The notes beneath the pieces were generated by a model. That model did not search any database. It was not told the origin of the DNA and was given only the letters and a program-made list of their open reading frames with translations. From NCBI RefSeq assembly GCF_000238775.2, contig NZ_AFEJ02000001.1, positions 2,976,001 to 3,040,000 on the forward strand: DNA of 64,000 nucleotides, given 5' to 3'. Source of the stretch: Acaryochloris sp. CCMEE 5410. GTDB taxonomy: Bacteria; Cyanobacteriota; Cyanobacteriia; Thermosynechococcales; Thermosynechococcaceae. The position numbers and the translations under genes are program-made. Of the stretch, positions 39,592-49,672 are shown in pieces (within the stretch, counting starts at the first letter, position 1; every line of letters starts with the position of its first letter).

Positions 39592-40592
39592 TGGCCACTT
39601 GGCTGATTTATGCCTTAGGCGGAGGCTGGGGACATCTCAATCGGGCCATTGCCTTAGGCCGACAAGCCGCCCCTCAGCATCACGTTCGCATCCTCACTAA
39701 TTCTCCCTATGCCCCTTGGGTTGAGACTCAACTGCATCGAATAGATCTCAGTGCATCTGGTTTACAGAATCTATCACTCCAGATTTTACCCGTTGCTTCT
39801 GCTGCAGAAACGCGACATCAGGTACAAGCTATCGTCCAAAACCAAAACTATGATTGCCTGATCGTCGATACTTTTCCCCGTGGCCTTGGCGGCGAGCTAG
39901 TGGATTGCTTTCCTCAAATGTCTACTGTTCCCAAAGTTCTTATTCATCGAGATATCGATCCAGCTTATGTGAAAGCCAAGCAGGTGGGGCGATTTGCTGA
40001 GCACTACTACAAGACAATTCTCGTTCCAGGTGAAGGGGATACTCTACCCTTTGCAAATTTTCCCCAGGCTGTGCAAACCCTACCCTGGCTGATGTTCAAT
40101 TCGCAGGAGCTGCCTTCGGTCATCCCAAAAGGTCAGCCCACGATCTTGGTAGTCGCCGCAGGTCATCTGCCAGAAATGGCCTTTTGGGGCCAGTTCATGA
40201 TGGCGTTATCCACCACATTTCCCAACGTTAACTGCCGCTGCCTGGCCTATACTTGCCCTCCCCAGTGCCCACCCAACCTGTGGATTCAAGTATGGCCAGG
40301 GATGCTGATATTGAACCAGGCTGATGTCGTCATCGGTGGGGCAGGCTACAATACCGTGTTTGAATGTCAGGCATTGGGCAAACCATTGATTGCCTTTGCC
40401 TGGCCCCGGCAATATGATCGACAACAGTACCGCGGCCAGCGGTGGGCCAAACTCGTGAAAACGTCTCAGGAAGCTATAGATGCGGTACAAGCGCTCTTGC
40501 AATCTCCCCGGAATCCTAACCCGATCCAGCCTTATAGGAATGGAATTGGGGATGCGATCGCAATCATAGACAAGACATACTCAGCCCCATAG
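39591..40592 (+). CDS. MurG-like GT-B glycosyltransferase family protein
   Basis: A 333-residue protein. The N-terminal glycine-rich loop ALGGGWGHLNRAIALG is typical of MurG/GT28-like enzymes, and the C-terminal half has ADVVIGGAGYNTVFECQALGKPLIAFAW, the donor-sugar binding region. It is coupled by a 1-bp stop/start overlap to the FHA protein, which suggests phosphorylation-responsive control of a glycan step; that link is inference. Substrates are unknown. Confidence 0.7.
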   Translation: MATWLIYALGGGWGHLNRAIALGRQAAPQHHVRILTNSPYAPWVETQLHRIDLSASGLQNLSLQILPVASAAETRHQVQAIVQNQNYDCLIVDTFPRGLGGELVDCFPQMSTVPKVLIHRDIDPAYVKAKQVGRFAEHYYKTILVPGEGDTLPFANFPQAVQTLPWLMFNSQELPSVIPKGQPTILVVAAGHLPEMAFWGQFMMALSTTFPNVNCRCLAYTCPPQCPPNLWIQVWPGMLILNQADVVIGGAGYNTVFECQALGKPLIAFAWPRQYDRQQYRGQRWAKLVKTSQEAIDAVQALLQSPRNPNPIQPYRNGIGDAIAIIDKTYSAP

Positions 40593-40851
40593 AGCCACAG
40601 GCAGCTCAATCCAAAGTTTCAGCCTCAACGTTTTGTGAGCAAGGCCCTATTGCTTCCAACCAAATATTGTTGATCTTGCGCTTCCGCAACAGCGAATCCT
40701 GAGCACTGAATTCCAGTCTATCTTCCAAGATCTTGATAGCGCGTCACAGCATAACCAGAGGGGTTAATTAAGATCTTTTGAGGTTTTAACCGTTGACGAA
40801 TGATGGGTAAAGCGCAGGGCTACAGTACTAGTAAGCCATTCCTAAAGACCC

Positions 40852-41517
40852 ATGTATTTGCCATCTCCATCGCAACACAAATATCGCCAGCTTTTAGGGG
40901 TGCTAATTGCCAATTATTTAGTCACGCCCTTTTTACAGGGTGGACTAGGCAGTCTCATCTCGGCCTTGCTACTGCTGTACGTGATGGTTGTGATTGTTAA
41001 AAGCTTTTCGCTCCCCCCGAAACTGTTTTGGGCATATGTCTTTATTGCGGTCTTAGCGTTCTCTCTGCAATTAGGCCCCAGAGTGGGATGGACTTCAACT
41101 GCAACCTTACCGTTTTCTCTGCTTGCTCAATCCATTTATGTCCTCTATTTGGGGGTAGCCGCGTTGTTAATTATGCGGGAAATTATTACAGTCACCACCA
41201 TCACTATGGATACGATTAGGGGAGGCATTTGCGCCTACTTTCTGCTTGCTTTTATCTGGGCATTATTCTATGGCATGGTTGCAACCCTCAATCCCCATGC
41301 TTTTTCGGCAACTTTAATCCAGCCCGGTTCCTATTTACAACCCATTCACTTTAGCGTTACGACATTAACAACCCTCGGGTTTGGCGATATTGTCCCCGTG
41401 AGTACGTTAGCCATTGTGCTCACGGATACAGAAGCTATCATTGGTCAGCTCTACCCTACAGTATTCATCGCCATTCTGGTGGGTGGGTACTTGTCTCAGA
41501 AAGTAGATCAACCCTGA
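40852..41517 (+). CDS. Two-pore-domain-type potassium channel-like protein
   Basis: A 221-residue membrane protein with about five or six hydrophobic segments. The last two flank a pore loop with the K+ selectivity filter TLTTLGFGD (residues 171-179), as in the Ion_trans_2 family. No cytosolic RCK/TrkA-N domain is attached. The 259-bp gap before it contains nothing else I recognise. Confidence 0.8.
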   Translation: MYLPSPSQHKYRQLLGVLIANYLVTPFLQGGLGSLISALLLLYVMVVIVKSFSLPPKLFWAYVFIAVLAFSLQLGPRVGWTSTATLPFSLLAQSIYVLYLGVAALLIMREIITVTTITMDTIRGGICAYFLLAFIWALFYGMVATLNPHAFSATLIQPGSYLQPIHFSVTTLTTLGFGDIVPVSTLAIVLTDTEAIIGQLYPTVFIAILVGGYLSQKVDQP

Positions 41518-41670
41518 CGTCTCCCTTACTGATTGAATCATCTTTATTGCGATATCTGTATACGGTTTGTAATGCTATAGAAATCCCGTAAAGTAATAGC
41601 TATAAGCTTTATCACATCAGCCTTATGGGTTCAACCAGCGGAATAATCCTATCAACATGGAACGAAACAC

Positions 41671-43155
41671 ATGAAGACGGATGAACGTACGCCCAAGGAT
41701 ATAGGAGATCTGGCTAATACTGACACTCCTTCTCAATTGGAACTAGATATTCAAGTTCCTGGAGATAAGCAGCCCCCCCACTCCAGACCTTCAGTATTTA
41801 GTAAAAAGTCTCCCTGGCCCATTGCCATTCTCGTCATGTTGGTGATTGCAGGGCTGTTCGGATGGCGGCTCTACAACAACAGTCAGTCTCCGACCGTATC
41901 GGAACCTGAAACTGCGTCTACAGCCAAATTACCCGTGCGGGCAGTGCGGGCTCAACTTGCACCGATTCGCCGTTGGGTCACCAGTCCGGATGGCGATGTG
42001 AGAGCAGAACGATACAAACAACTGATTTTTGAATCCAGTGGGGAAGTCACCCAGCTCGCCAAAATCAATGGCCGCTTCCTGCGAGAAGGCGATCGCGTGG
42101 GTAAAGGTCAATTGCTGGCAACCCTTGATGATCGCAAATATCAATCCGATATTCGAGCCGCTGCCGCCGATCGCGAAGTTGCCAAGCGTACAGAAGAGCA
42201 GGCGGTGGCCAGCTTACGTCAGACAGAAGCCAATCTCAGGCAAGCCAAAGCTGACCTAGAACTCGCAAAAACAGAAGCCAAACGACGACAAACCCTATAC
42301 AAACAAGGGGTGATTCCCGCAACGGAACGGGATACCTACAATAACCGCGTTATTCAGGCCCAAGTTGGGGTCAAGGTAGCCCAAGAGAATGTCAAAACGG
42401 CTCAAGATCAAATTGCCGTATCCAAGGCAGGAGTGGTCTCCAACCAAGCGCGATTATTAAACACGGTGATTGCCAGGGAAGATACGCAGCTCGTGTCTCC
42501 CATCAATGGCATTGTCGCCTATATGAATATTCGGGAAGGAGAATATTGGAGTCCTTCCAGAGTGCAATCCGCCACCAGTTATCAATCGGCCATCGAATCC
42601 GTGCCCATTGTGGTGGTTGACCCCAATAGTTTCGAGGTTGCCTTTGAACTTCCTGCCTCAGAAGGGAGTTTGCTGCGCCCCAATCAACCCGCCTATATTG
42701 CCTTAGATGACGATATTAGCCAAGCCTTCGTCCAAGGGCTCAATCAAAGCAATCTCGTCAGCGTGGCTAAAGCCCGAGGCAAGGTGTTTTCCGTCACTCC
42801 AGCGGTCACCCCTGGGGGTAGAGCCGTCCAAGTGCGGGTTCGGATCACAGAAGGGCGAGAGAACTTACGCCTGGGTGCCCGTGTACAAACCTGGATTGCC
42901 GCTCAATCCAGAAGCCAAGCCATTACGTTGCCCTTTGGGTCCGTTATCACCCGCGATCGTAAATCCTATGTATTTGTTGTCGACGAGGAAACAGGCCGAG
43001 TGGAGCAGCGTCCTGTGGTTTTAGATATTGAAGGGTTAGATCGGATCTCGATTGCTCAGGGACTACAGCCCGGTGAATTGGTGGTCACCGAAGGCAGTAA
43101 TCGACTGGTCAATGATTCTCCCGTCGATGTTGTCGATATTGAAGATCCGGCCTAA
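41671..43155 (+). CDS. RND efflux periplasmic adaptor (membrane fusion protein)
   Basis: A 494-residue HlyD/AcrA-type adaptor. A cytosolic N-terminus precedes one membrane anchor (about residues 50-66). Then come a barrel-sandwich half (VRAERYKQLIFESSGEVTQL), a coiled-coil hairpin (about 155-265, rich in Ala/Gln/Lys/Glu), the second lipoyl half (DTQLVSPINGIVAYMNI) and a beta-barrel with membrane-proximal domain. It is 44 bp upstream of the RND pump gene and in the same operon. No TolC-like outer membrane factor is adjacent. Confidence 0.88.
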   Translation: MKTDERTPKDIGDLANTDTPSQLELDIQVPGDKQPPHSRPSVFSKKSPWPIAILVMLVIAGLFGWRLYNNSQSPTVSEPETASTAKLPVRAVRAQLAPIRRWVTSPDGDVRAERYKQLIFESSGEVTQLAKINGRFLREGDRVGKGQLLATLDDRKYQSDIRAAAADREVAKRTEEQAVASLRQTEANLRQAKADLELAKTEAKRRQTLYKQGVIPATERDTYNNRVIQAQVGVKVAQENVKTAQDQIAVSKAGVVSNQARLLNTVIAREDTQLVSPINGIVAYMNIREGEYWSPSRVQSATSYQSAIESVPIVVVDPNSFEVAFELPASEGSLLRPNQPAYIALDDDISQAFVQGLNQSNLVSVAKARGKVFSVTPAVTPGGRAVQVRVRITEGRENLRLGARVQTWIAAQSRSQAITLPFGSVITRDRKSYVFVVDEETGRVEQRPVVLDIEGLDRISIAQGLQPGELVVTEGSNRLVNDSPVDVVDIEDPA

Positions 43156-43199
43156 GTCAGCAGATTGCATTACCGCCCTACACCGCAAGGATAGAACCC

Positions 43200-46100
43200 A
43201 TGCAAACAGAGGATCGGCCAACCACCCTGGACGTTCGGGATGACCCCATGCATGGAGCCTCCGAGTTAGAGAACGCTTCTCCACTGGCTCAGTTTTTCTT
43301 TACCCGTCAGGTATTTGGGATTCTGCTGTGTTTTTTGCTGGTAATGGGTGGCTTGATGGGGTATGTCTCCATGGTCAAAGAATCCGACCCCGACATCAAA
43401 ATTGCCCGAGCCAATATCACCACTGCTTGGCCCGGCACCGATGCCGAGACCATTGAAAACCGAGTCACGGACAAACTAGAAAAGGAAATTAAGTCCCTAC
43501 AAGGCTTGAAGGATGTTAAAAGTGCCACCTTCAATTCCTATTCCATTATCGATGTTGAGTTTCGAGCGGAAGCCCCGGTGGCCTCATCGATTCAAGAGCT
43601 GCGGGGCAAAGTCGATGATGCAGCGCCAGAACTTCCCGCTGAGTCCGAAGGGCGCGAACAGTCTGATTTTGTCCAAGTGTCTCAACAAGATGCGCCGGTT
43701 TTAACGATTGGTCTATTTGGCCCTAACCTAGATGCTGCCACCTTAAGTCAAACCGCAGAAGATCTCAAAGACATCTTAGAGTCGGTCAAAAACCTGCGAG
43801 AAGTCAATCTATCGGGTAATCGGGATGAGGTTATTCATGTCCAGCTGATTCCCAGCCGTCTGACCAGCTTAGGTATTTCCTCTACACAGGTGCGAAACGC
43901 CATTCAAGGGGGCAATCAAGATGCGTCTTGGGATCGGGTTCGAGATGATGCCATTGGGGCTCAGGTTCGAATGTTCGGACGATTTCGCAGCATTCAGGAT
44001 CTAAAATCTCTGCCCGTGGCTCGACTAACGGACAACCGAATTGTCCGCTTAGAAGAAGTGGCGGATGTGCGGCGAGATTTAGAACGGGAGACCAATCGAG
44101 CCTTTCTCAGTTGGGAAAATCAGCCGTTCCAATCCACCATTACCTTAGACATCGTTAAGGTTGCCGGTAGTGACACCATTCAAGTGATTACTGATGCCCT
44201 ACAAACCCTAGACGAAGCCAGCCAAAACCCCAAGGTTTGGCCAGCCGGGATGGAATATCGGATTCTCAACAACGATGCGATCACCATTAATGATGAACTC
44301 GCCAATTTGCTCAGTAATGTCGGTCAAGCCTCCTTTTTTGTTTTTATTATTCTTCTGGTGGCCCTAACCTGGCGAGAAGCGTTGATTGCCGGATTAGCCA
44401 TTCCCCTCACCTTTATTGGTGCCATCTTCTTCCTCTGGTTAGGGGGACAAACCCTCAACTCCATGGTGTTAATTGGCATGATCCTGGCCCTCGGGTTGCT
44501 GGTGGATGTGTTTATTCTCATGTTGGAAGGCATGCACGACGGCATTTTTGTCGAGGGGTTGGGATTTGGGGAATCGGCGTTGCGGACCGTTAAAGCCTAT
44601 GCTGGACCCGCCTTTGCAGGCCAGCTCACCACCATCTTGGCCCTCGCCCCCTTGATGGCGATTTCCGGCACCATGGGCAAATTTATTCGCCTGATTCCCA
44701 TTAGCGCCATTACCTGTTTGGTGATCAGCTATTTCCTGTCCCTACTGGTGGTGATTCCCCTATCCAAGTTTTTGCTAGGGAATGTCAAAGGTGGATCGAA
44801 CAAAACCTTGGTGGATCGGATGACTGAAGTGGCCTCAGCCCGCTTCGCAGACTGGAGTCTGGCCATGACCGTTCCTAATAAAGCCGTGGCTCGGCTCTGG
44901 TCCTTGGGGGCGGTCGGGCTCTTTGTGTTTGCCTGTGTCTTGTTTACCTCCTTGCCATCCAATCTATTCCCCCAAAATGACGGCACTAAGCTCAGTCTGA
45001 ATGTAGAACTAGCCCCCAGTACAACTCTCGAAAGCTCCCAAACCGTCGCCGATCAAATGGGAGACTTGCTGCTGGCCTATCGCGATCCAGAGGGTCAGCC
45101 CGTCTTCAAAAGTGTGGTCAAGCTAGTGGGCAAACGCAGCAGTTTAGTCTCTTCCGGGGAATTGAAGCCCGGCAATGCCGACTATTTTGTGGGCTTCTCC
45201 GTCATCTTTGTCGAGTCCAACCAACGGCAACGTCAGTCTTTTGAATATGCGCGGGAGTTGCGATCTCAACTCCAAACCCAAATCCTCCGCAACTATCCTG
45301 GCTCCACCCTAGCCGTCCAATATGAGCGAGCCGGCGGGGGCGAAGACCCGATTCAAGTGGCCATTAGTGGCGAAGACATGCAGGTACTGAGAGAAATTTC
45401 AGTGCAAGTGCAGCAGGTCTTGCGGGAGATTCCAGGAACGATGGATGTGCGAGATGACCTGGGCAACTTGCGAGAAGACTACAAACTGATTCCGAAGCGA
45501 GAAGCCCTGGACTTCTATGGTCTGAGCCAAAGCGAGCTGGCCTCTCAAGGCCGCTATTTAATGATTGATAACGATATTGGTGACTTTCCGGTTGGCAGTG
45601 GGGAAGAAGATCTAGAGATCCATATGAGTACGCTTTGGCCCTCCCGCCAGGGAGAAGTCGGTGGCCCTTCCCGCCAAGACGAATTTCAGACCATTCGGTT
45701 TGTCACCGCTGACGGCAAAACCATTCCGGCTGAAGCAGTGTTAGAACCCGCCCCTGGAGCCGTGCCTTTATCCATTACCCATCGCAAGAGCCAACGCACA
45801 GTCACGGTTTTAGCCAAAAACATTCCGGGCATTGGGGTCTACGATGCCGATATTTTGGCCAAGCTAACGCCGAAACTCCAGGAAATGCAAAAAACCTGGC
45901 CCCAAGGCTATCAATATAGTTTCGGCGGCGATGCCGAGACTAGCGGTGAAACCTTTGGATCCGCAGGTCAGATGTTGGTGGTCGCCATCTTCTTGGTCTT
46001 TGCTGTGTTAGTGCTGCAATTTGGCTCTTATTCTCAGCCCTTGATTATTATTCTCACGATTCCGTTTGCCTTAACCGGAACCTTTATTGGCTTTTATTTC

Positions 46101-46448
46101 CTTAATTTACCCTTCTCGTTTCCAGCCGCCATTGGCGTCATTTCCTTAACGGGGATTGTGGTCAATGATGCCATTGTGATGGTAGAGACCATGAATGAAC
46201 GACGTAAACAGGGGTTAGAGGTCCGCCAAGCTGCAGCCTTAGGAGCGAGCGATCGCCTTCGTCCCATTTTGACTACCTCTATTACCACAGTAATTGGGCT
46301 ACTCCCTTTGGCCTTTAGTGAAGCAGAATGGTTCCCCCTCTGTATGGCCATCATCTTTGGTCTGATCGCCGCCACGTTGATTGCCCTATTAGTGGTGCCA
46401 GGACTCTACTTACAGCTCACCCCCAATAAGGTGCGAGTAGAACATTAA
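43200..46448 (+). CDS. RND-family inner-membrane efflux pump
   Basis: A 1082-residue AcrB-like proton-driven exporter with 12 predicted membrane helices and two large periplasmic loops. Family segments include AWPGTDAETIENRVTDKLE and the TM4 region LALGLLVDVFILMLEGMHDG. AcrB has an Asp-Asp pair in TM4 (LVDD) for proton relay; here only the first Asp is present. TM10 shows GIVVNDAIVMVETMNERRKQG. The ribosome binding site is AAGGATAG before ATG 43200. The substrate is unknown; the single Asp places it outside the classical HAE1 drug pumps. Confidence 0.87.
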   Translation: MQTEDRPTTLDVRDDPMHGASELENASPLAQFFFTRQVFGILLCFLLVMGGLMGYVSMVKESDPDIKIARANITTAWPGTDAETIENRVTDKLEKEIKSLQGLKDVKSATFNSYSIIDVEFRAEAPVASSIQELRGKVDDAAPELPAESEGREQSDFVQVSQQDAPVLTIGLFGPNLDAATLSQTAEDLKDILESVKNLREVNLSGNRDEVIHVQLIPSRLTSLGISSTQVRNAIQGGNQDASWDRVRDDAIGAQVRMFGRFRSIQDLKSLPVARLTDNRIVRLEEVADVRRDLERETNRAFLSWENQPFQSTITLDIVKVAGSDTIQVITDALQTLDEASQNPKVWPAGMEYRILNNDAITINDELANLLSNVGQASFFVFIILLVALTWREALIAGLAIPLTFIGAIFFLWLGGQTLNSMVLIGMILALGLLVDVFILMLEGMHDGIFVEGLGFGESALRTVKAYAGPAFAGQLTTILALAPLMAISGTMGKFIRLIPISAITCLVISYFLSLLVVIPLSKFLLGNVKGGSNKTLVDRMTEVASARFADWSLAMTVPNKAVARLWSLGAVGLFVFACVLFTSLPSNLFPQNDGTKLSLNVELAPSTTLESSQTVADQMGDLLLAYRDPEGQPVFKSVVKLVGKRSSLVSSGELKPGNADYFVGFSVIFVESNQRQRQSFEYARELRSQLQTQILRNYPGSTLAVQYERAGGGEDPIQVAISGEDMQVLREISVQVQQVLREIPGTMDVRDDLGNLREDYKLIPKREALDFYGLSQSELASQGRYLMIDNDIGDFPVGSGEEDLEIHMSTLWPSRQGEVGGPSRQDEFQTIRFVTADGKTIPAEAVLEPAPGAVPLSITHRKSQRTVTVLAKNIPGIGVYDADILAKLTPKLQEMQKTWPQGYQYSFGGDAETSGETFGSAGQMLVVAIFLVFAVLVLQFGSYSQPLIIILTIPFALTGTFIGFYFLNLPFSFPAAIGVISLTGIVVNDAIVMVETMNERRKQGLEVRQAAALGASDRLRPILTTSITTVIGLLPLAFSEAEWFPLCMAIIFGLIAATLIALLVVPGLYLQLTPNKVRVEH

Positions 46449-46479
46449 GGATTCAATCGTAGTCAAGACAGCACATCAC

Positions 46480-47829
46480 CTAGCCCAGTCCTAAAGCAGG
46501 TAAGAAAATTCGGGGATCAAATAGCACTTTTGGAGGCTTCACCATGTGCATCACTTCCCAAAACGTTTGACTGACGTAAGAACGACTTAAAGAAGCCCGA
46601 ACGACTAAATCAAGGTATTGATGCATCAGGCGAGTTTGCCAATTGGTTGTGGATCCTACCGTAGTACACCATCGCAAGTCCTCACTCGTGGCCAGCAGCC
46701 ATGGTACTGCTAACATTTTGGCCAACTGTTTATGAAATTTTGAGGGAAAACCTTGCAACGAGGTTTTTTGCTTTTGAACCATTAGACTCAAACATTGGTC
46801 CAACGTTTGAGCACCCAATGCTGCTACCGTCATCCCCTGAGCATAAACTGGATTAAAAGCACACACCGCATCTCCTATCGCGACTAGATGGCCTGGGAAA
46901 CGCTGCAAGTCTTCATAATGTTGCCAGCAGTTGTCAGTCCGTCGGTAGCTATAAATGGGGCTTAAGGGTTGAGCTTGTTGGATGGCATTATAGATTTCAT
47001 GACTCCGAAGACTTTGGGCAAAGTGGAGGAAGTCTGTTTCATCGATGGGGGGATAGTCATGGCCCACGCCCGCAAGGGTCACAACCCACCGATTTTCTTC
47101 AACGGGATACAGCACAGCACTTCGACGATGATCGGGGGGTTTCGTGTGAATGAGCATCACCTTCCAAGGGGCTTCCCAACCCTCAGGGATCTGATACCAA
47201 CGACTGCTATACCCTAAAAAGGAGTTGATCATCGTTTGAGTCGGTGCAGCATATCCTAACTGAGTTAACCATTTCGGTAAGGCAGAATTCCGTCCACTCG
47301 CATCGACCACTAGGTCTGCCTTCAGGGTGTCGAGTCCCTGCTCAGTTTGAATTTGAACACCCGTAACTATGGTGTTTTGGGCATTCATCACCAGACCAAT
47401 CGCTTGAGTCGAGGTTAGAAATTTTAGATGGTCATATTGCTCTAGTCGTCGATGAATCAGCCACTCAAGTAATATACGGCTACAAGGATGAGTATTCAGA
47501 TCAGAAGACGTCTGATAAGACCAACCCCAGATGCTAAACCACCGTAAATCATAAGTCCAGTTGACCTGAGGAGCTCCTGCGGCTTCTAGTTCTGCTTCCA
47601 AGCCTGGAAACAGTTGTTCTAAAATGCGTTGACCTTGAGTAAGCAGAATATGAACATGATGGGATTGGGGTACGCCTGATCGAGGTCTGGGCTGATCAGG
47701 GATACGATCGCGTTCCAATACCGTGACTCGGCCAAAGTGGTTCAGCAACACCCGAGCAGCCAACAGCCCGGCCATACTGCCACCAATCACCACAGCATGT
47801 TGTTCTGAGAGGGATGTGGAAGCAACCAT
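46480..47829 (-). CDS. FAD-dependent oxidoreductase / monooxygenase-like protein
   Basis: A 449-residue flavoprotein. The Rossmann dinucleotide motif AVVIGGSMAGLLAARVL is at residues about 12-28, the second FAD motif is LVVDASGRNSALPKW, and the third is FPGHLVAIGDAVCAFNPVYAQGM. The layout matches PHBH-fold monooxygenases and halogenase-like enzymes; the tryptophan motif of FAD halogenases is not evident. It is convergent with the RND gene, 31 bp apart. The substrate is unknown. Confidence 0.75.
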   Translation of the reverse strand: MVASTSLSEQHAVVIGGSMAGLLAARVLLNHFGRVTVLERDRIPDQPRPRSGVPQSHHVHILLTQGQRILEQLFPGLEAELEAAGAPQVNWTYDLRWFSIWGWSYQTSSDLNTHPCSRILLEWLIHRRLEQYDHLKFLTSTQAIGLVMNAQNTIVTGVQIQTEQGLDTLKADLVVDASGRNSALPKWLTQLGYAAPTQTMINSFLGYSSRWYQIPEGWEAPWKVMLIHTKPPDHRRSAVLYPVEENRWVVTLAGVGHDYPPIDETDFLHFAQSLRSHEIYNAIQQAQPLSPIYSYRRTDNCWQHYEDLQRFPGHLVAIGDAVCAFNPVYAQGMTVAALGAQTLDQCLSLMVQKQKTSLQGFPSKFHKQLAKMLAVPWLLATSEDLRWCTTVGSTTNWQTRLMHQYLDLVVRASLSRSYVSQTFWEVMHMVKPPKVLFDPRIFLPALGLG

Positions 47830-47932
47830 GAATCGTGTTTAATCCACTGCTACAAACCCTGAATGGAATCAGCATAGCACTGGAATTTCTTGGCGTAGGC
47901 TAGATATTAGCCCCCTGAGATTTTAACCCTTC

Positions 47933-48562
47933 ATGGACAAGCAACGTTGGCAAACCTTAATGCATAACTTGGCAGGTCAGCCCTCTCTGGACACCTATCA
48001 GCAGTTAGTTTGCGCCTATAGTGAGCCCCACCGTTACTATCACACAGCCACTCATATAGATGCTTGCTTAGTTCATTTGGATCGGGTGAAAGCATTAGCC
48101 CAAGCCCCTGCCATCTTAGAAATGGCCCTCTGGTTTCACGATGCCGTTTATCAAACCCAGTCCAACCACAACGAGCAAGATAGCGCCGACTGGGCCGTCC
48201 ATTTTTTACAGAACGCAGGGGCCGCAGTGAACGTAAGCCATCAAGTTCATCATTTGATTATGGCCACTGCAACTCATACAACCCATGACCATCCAGATAC
48301 TGCATGGATGGTCGATATTGATTTGGCGATCCTCGGCCAAAATACCCAGACGTTTGCCGATTTTGAAACTCAGATTCGCAAAGAATATGCCTGGGTGCCA
48401 ATTGCCGAATACTGTCAGCGACGGAGTCAGATATTCGAAACTTTTGTGCAACGCCCCCATCTTTATCAAACCGCTTATTTTCAAGAACGGTATGAGGCCA
48501 TGGCCCGTTCCAATCTTCAAACCGCTATCCGGCGTCTACAAGCTGGGGCACTGGTCTGTTAG
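47933..48562 (+). CDS. HD-domain metal-dependent hydrolase with IS-altered C-terminus
   Basis: A 209-residue protein with an HD-like metal site: YSEPHRYYHTATHIDACL supplies His ligands, followed by ALWFHDAVYQT. The family is annotated as predicted metal-dependent HD phosphohydrolase. The last codons (GALVC and stop) come from the left end of the IS1-type element beginning at 48547. Splicing out the element with one copy of the 8-bp duplication restores an ending QAGILPNNGDNK with stop at 49649-49651, a 214-residue ancestor. The core is untouched, so the protein may still work. Confidence 0.78.
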   Translation: MDKQRWQTLMHNLAGQPSLDTYQQLVCAYSEPHRYYHTATHIDACLVHLDRVKALAQAPAILEMALWFHDAVYQTQSNHNEQDSADWAVHFLQNAGAAVNVSHQVHHLIMATATHTTHDHPDTAWMVDIDLAILGQNTQTFADFETQIRKEYAWVPIAEYCQRRSQIFETFVQRPHLYQTAYFQERYEAMARSNLQTAIRRLQAGALVC

Positions 48563-49612
48563 CAGGATCTAGCTATAATGCTTCCGACGCAACCTAATGT
48601 AGATCAATGGAATGCCCATATTGTCTAAGCGAGAAGATCCTAAAGCGCGGCTTTGATAGCCTGCAAGATGGGACATTAGTCCAGCGATATCAGTGTAAGG
48701 ATTGCAATCGGCGTTTCAACGAACGCACGGGTACCCCAATGGCTCGCTTACGCACCGCTAGTTCAGTAGTGAGCTATGCCATCAAAGCTCGCACCGAAGG
48801 GATGGGTATTCGTGCTGCAGGTCGAACTTTCGGTAAATCTCATACCACCATTATGCGTTGGGAAAAACGCCTAGCAGACCAAGCACAGAACTGGTCACCT
48901 CCCGCACCAGCAGCCTCTGATGTGACGGTAGAAGGGATGAAGTTTACACGCGTGTAGGCAAAATCTTCCCCCCAGCCAATCCCAGGGCTGGACCATCCAT
49001 TTCCTTGAACGCGAAAGCCGCTATTGGTTGACAGCACAAGCTGGCCTCAAGGATGCACAACTTTTTGCAAATGGCGTTTACTCAGCTTGGGAGTGGGTCA
49101 AAGCCTGTGATGGGATTCGATGGTTTACCGATGGTGAGAGGCGTTATGGACAAGAACTTTGGAAGCTCGCCAATGTCTATCTCAATGGTGAGGAGTGTCA
49201 TCCTGACTATGGGCATCGCAAGGTTTGGCGAGAGGGGTTAGAAGTCGCGATGAAAGTTAAAGGGTCTCAGGGGAATCGGCGAGTAGAGTGGGTGAAAGCA
49301 GAGCATCCCTTTACCGCTATCAGTCTAGGGTCTGAGGTCCATGCCAATCATAATGAGGCTCACAATGCTGCCTTGAGGAGACGATGTAGTGCTTATCGAA
49401 GACGGCAGAATCTCTACGCTAAGAAGCGGTCGGGGTTACAGCGAGTGCTAGATGTACAACGCCTGATTCATAACTGGGTTAGACCCCATTGGGGGCTCAG
49501 TAAGCAGACCACACCAGCAATGGAGATGGGATTTTGTTCTCGTCCGTTGAGCACACTAGAACTCCTCACCAATAAAGGGTTTAGGTATGTGCCCTGTTAG
49601 TAGACCAGTGCC
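48547..49612 (+). mobile_element. IS1-family-type insertion sequence with 8-bp target duplication
   Basis: A 1066-bp element. Its ends are imperfect inverted repeats: GGCACTGGTCTGTTAGCAGG on the left and, read inwards from the right, GGCACTGGTCTACTAACAGG (17 of 20 identical). The target site CAAGCTGG is present at 48539-48546 and 49613-49620, an 8-bp duplication within the range known for IS1. The perfect duplication indicates a recent insertion. Confidence 0.88.
48607..49600 (+). pseudogene. IS1-type transposase with two one-base deletions
   Basis: The N-terminal part has a zinc ribbon (CPYC...YQCKDCNRRF) and helix-turn-helix (GMGIRAAGRTFGKSHTTIMR). The frame breaks near 48937, where GGGGATGAAG is expected (EGDEVYTRVGK) but one G is missing, and again near 48968, where one A is missing before CTTCCCCCCAGC. 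The rest reads WTIHFLERESRYW through to the stop at 49600. Adding two bases makes exactly 332 codons (331 residues). Both deletions lie in homopolymers, so sequencing error is possible; the fresh target duplication argues for a recently active copy. Confidence 0.82.
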
Positions 49613-49672
49613 CAAGCTGGCATTCTGCCCAACAATGGGGATAATAAATAAATTCAAGCAGAGGACGTCTGT

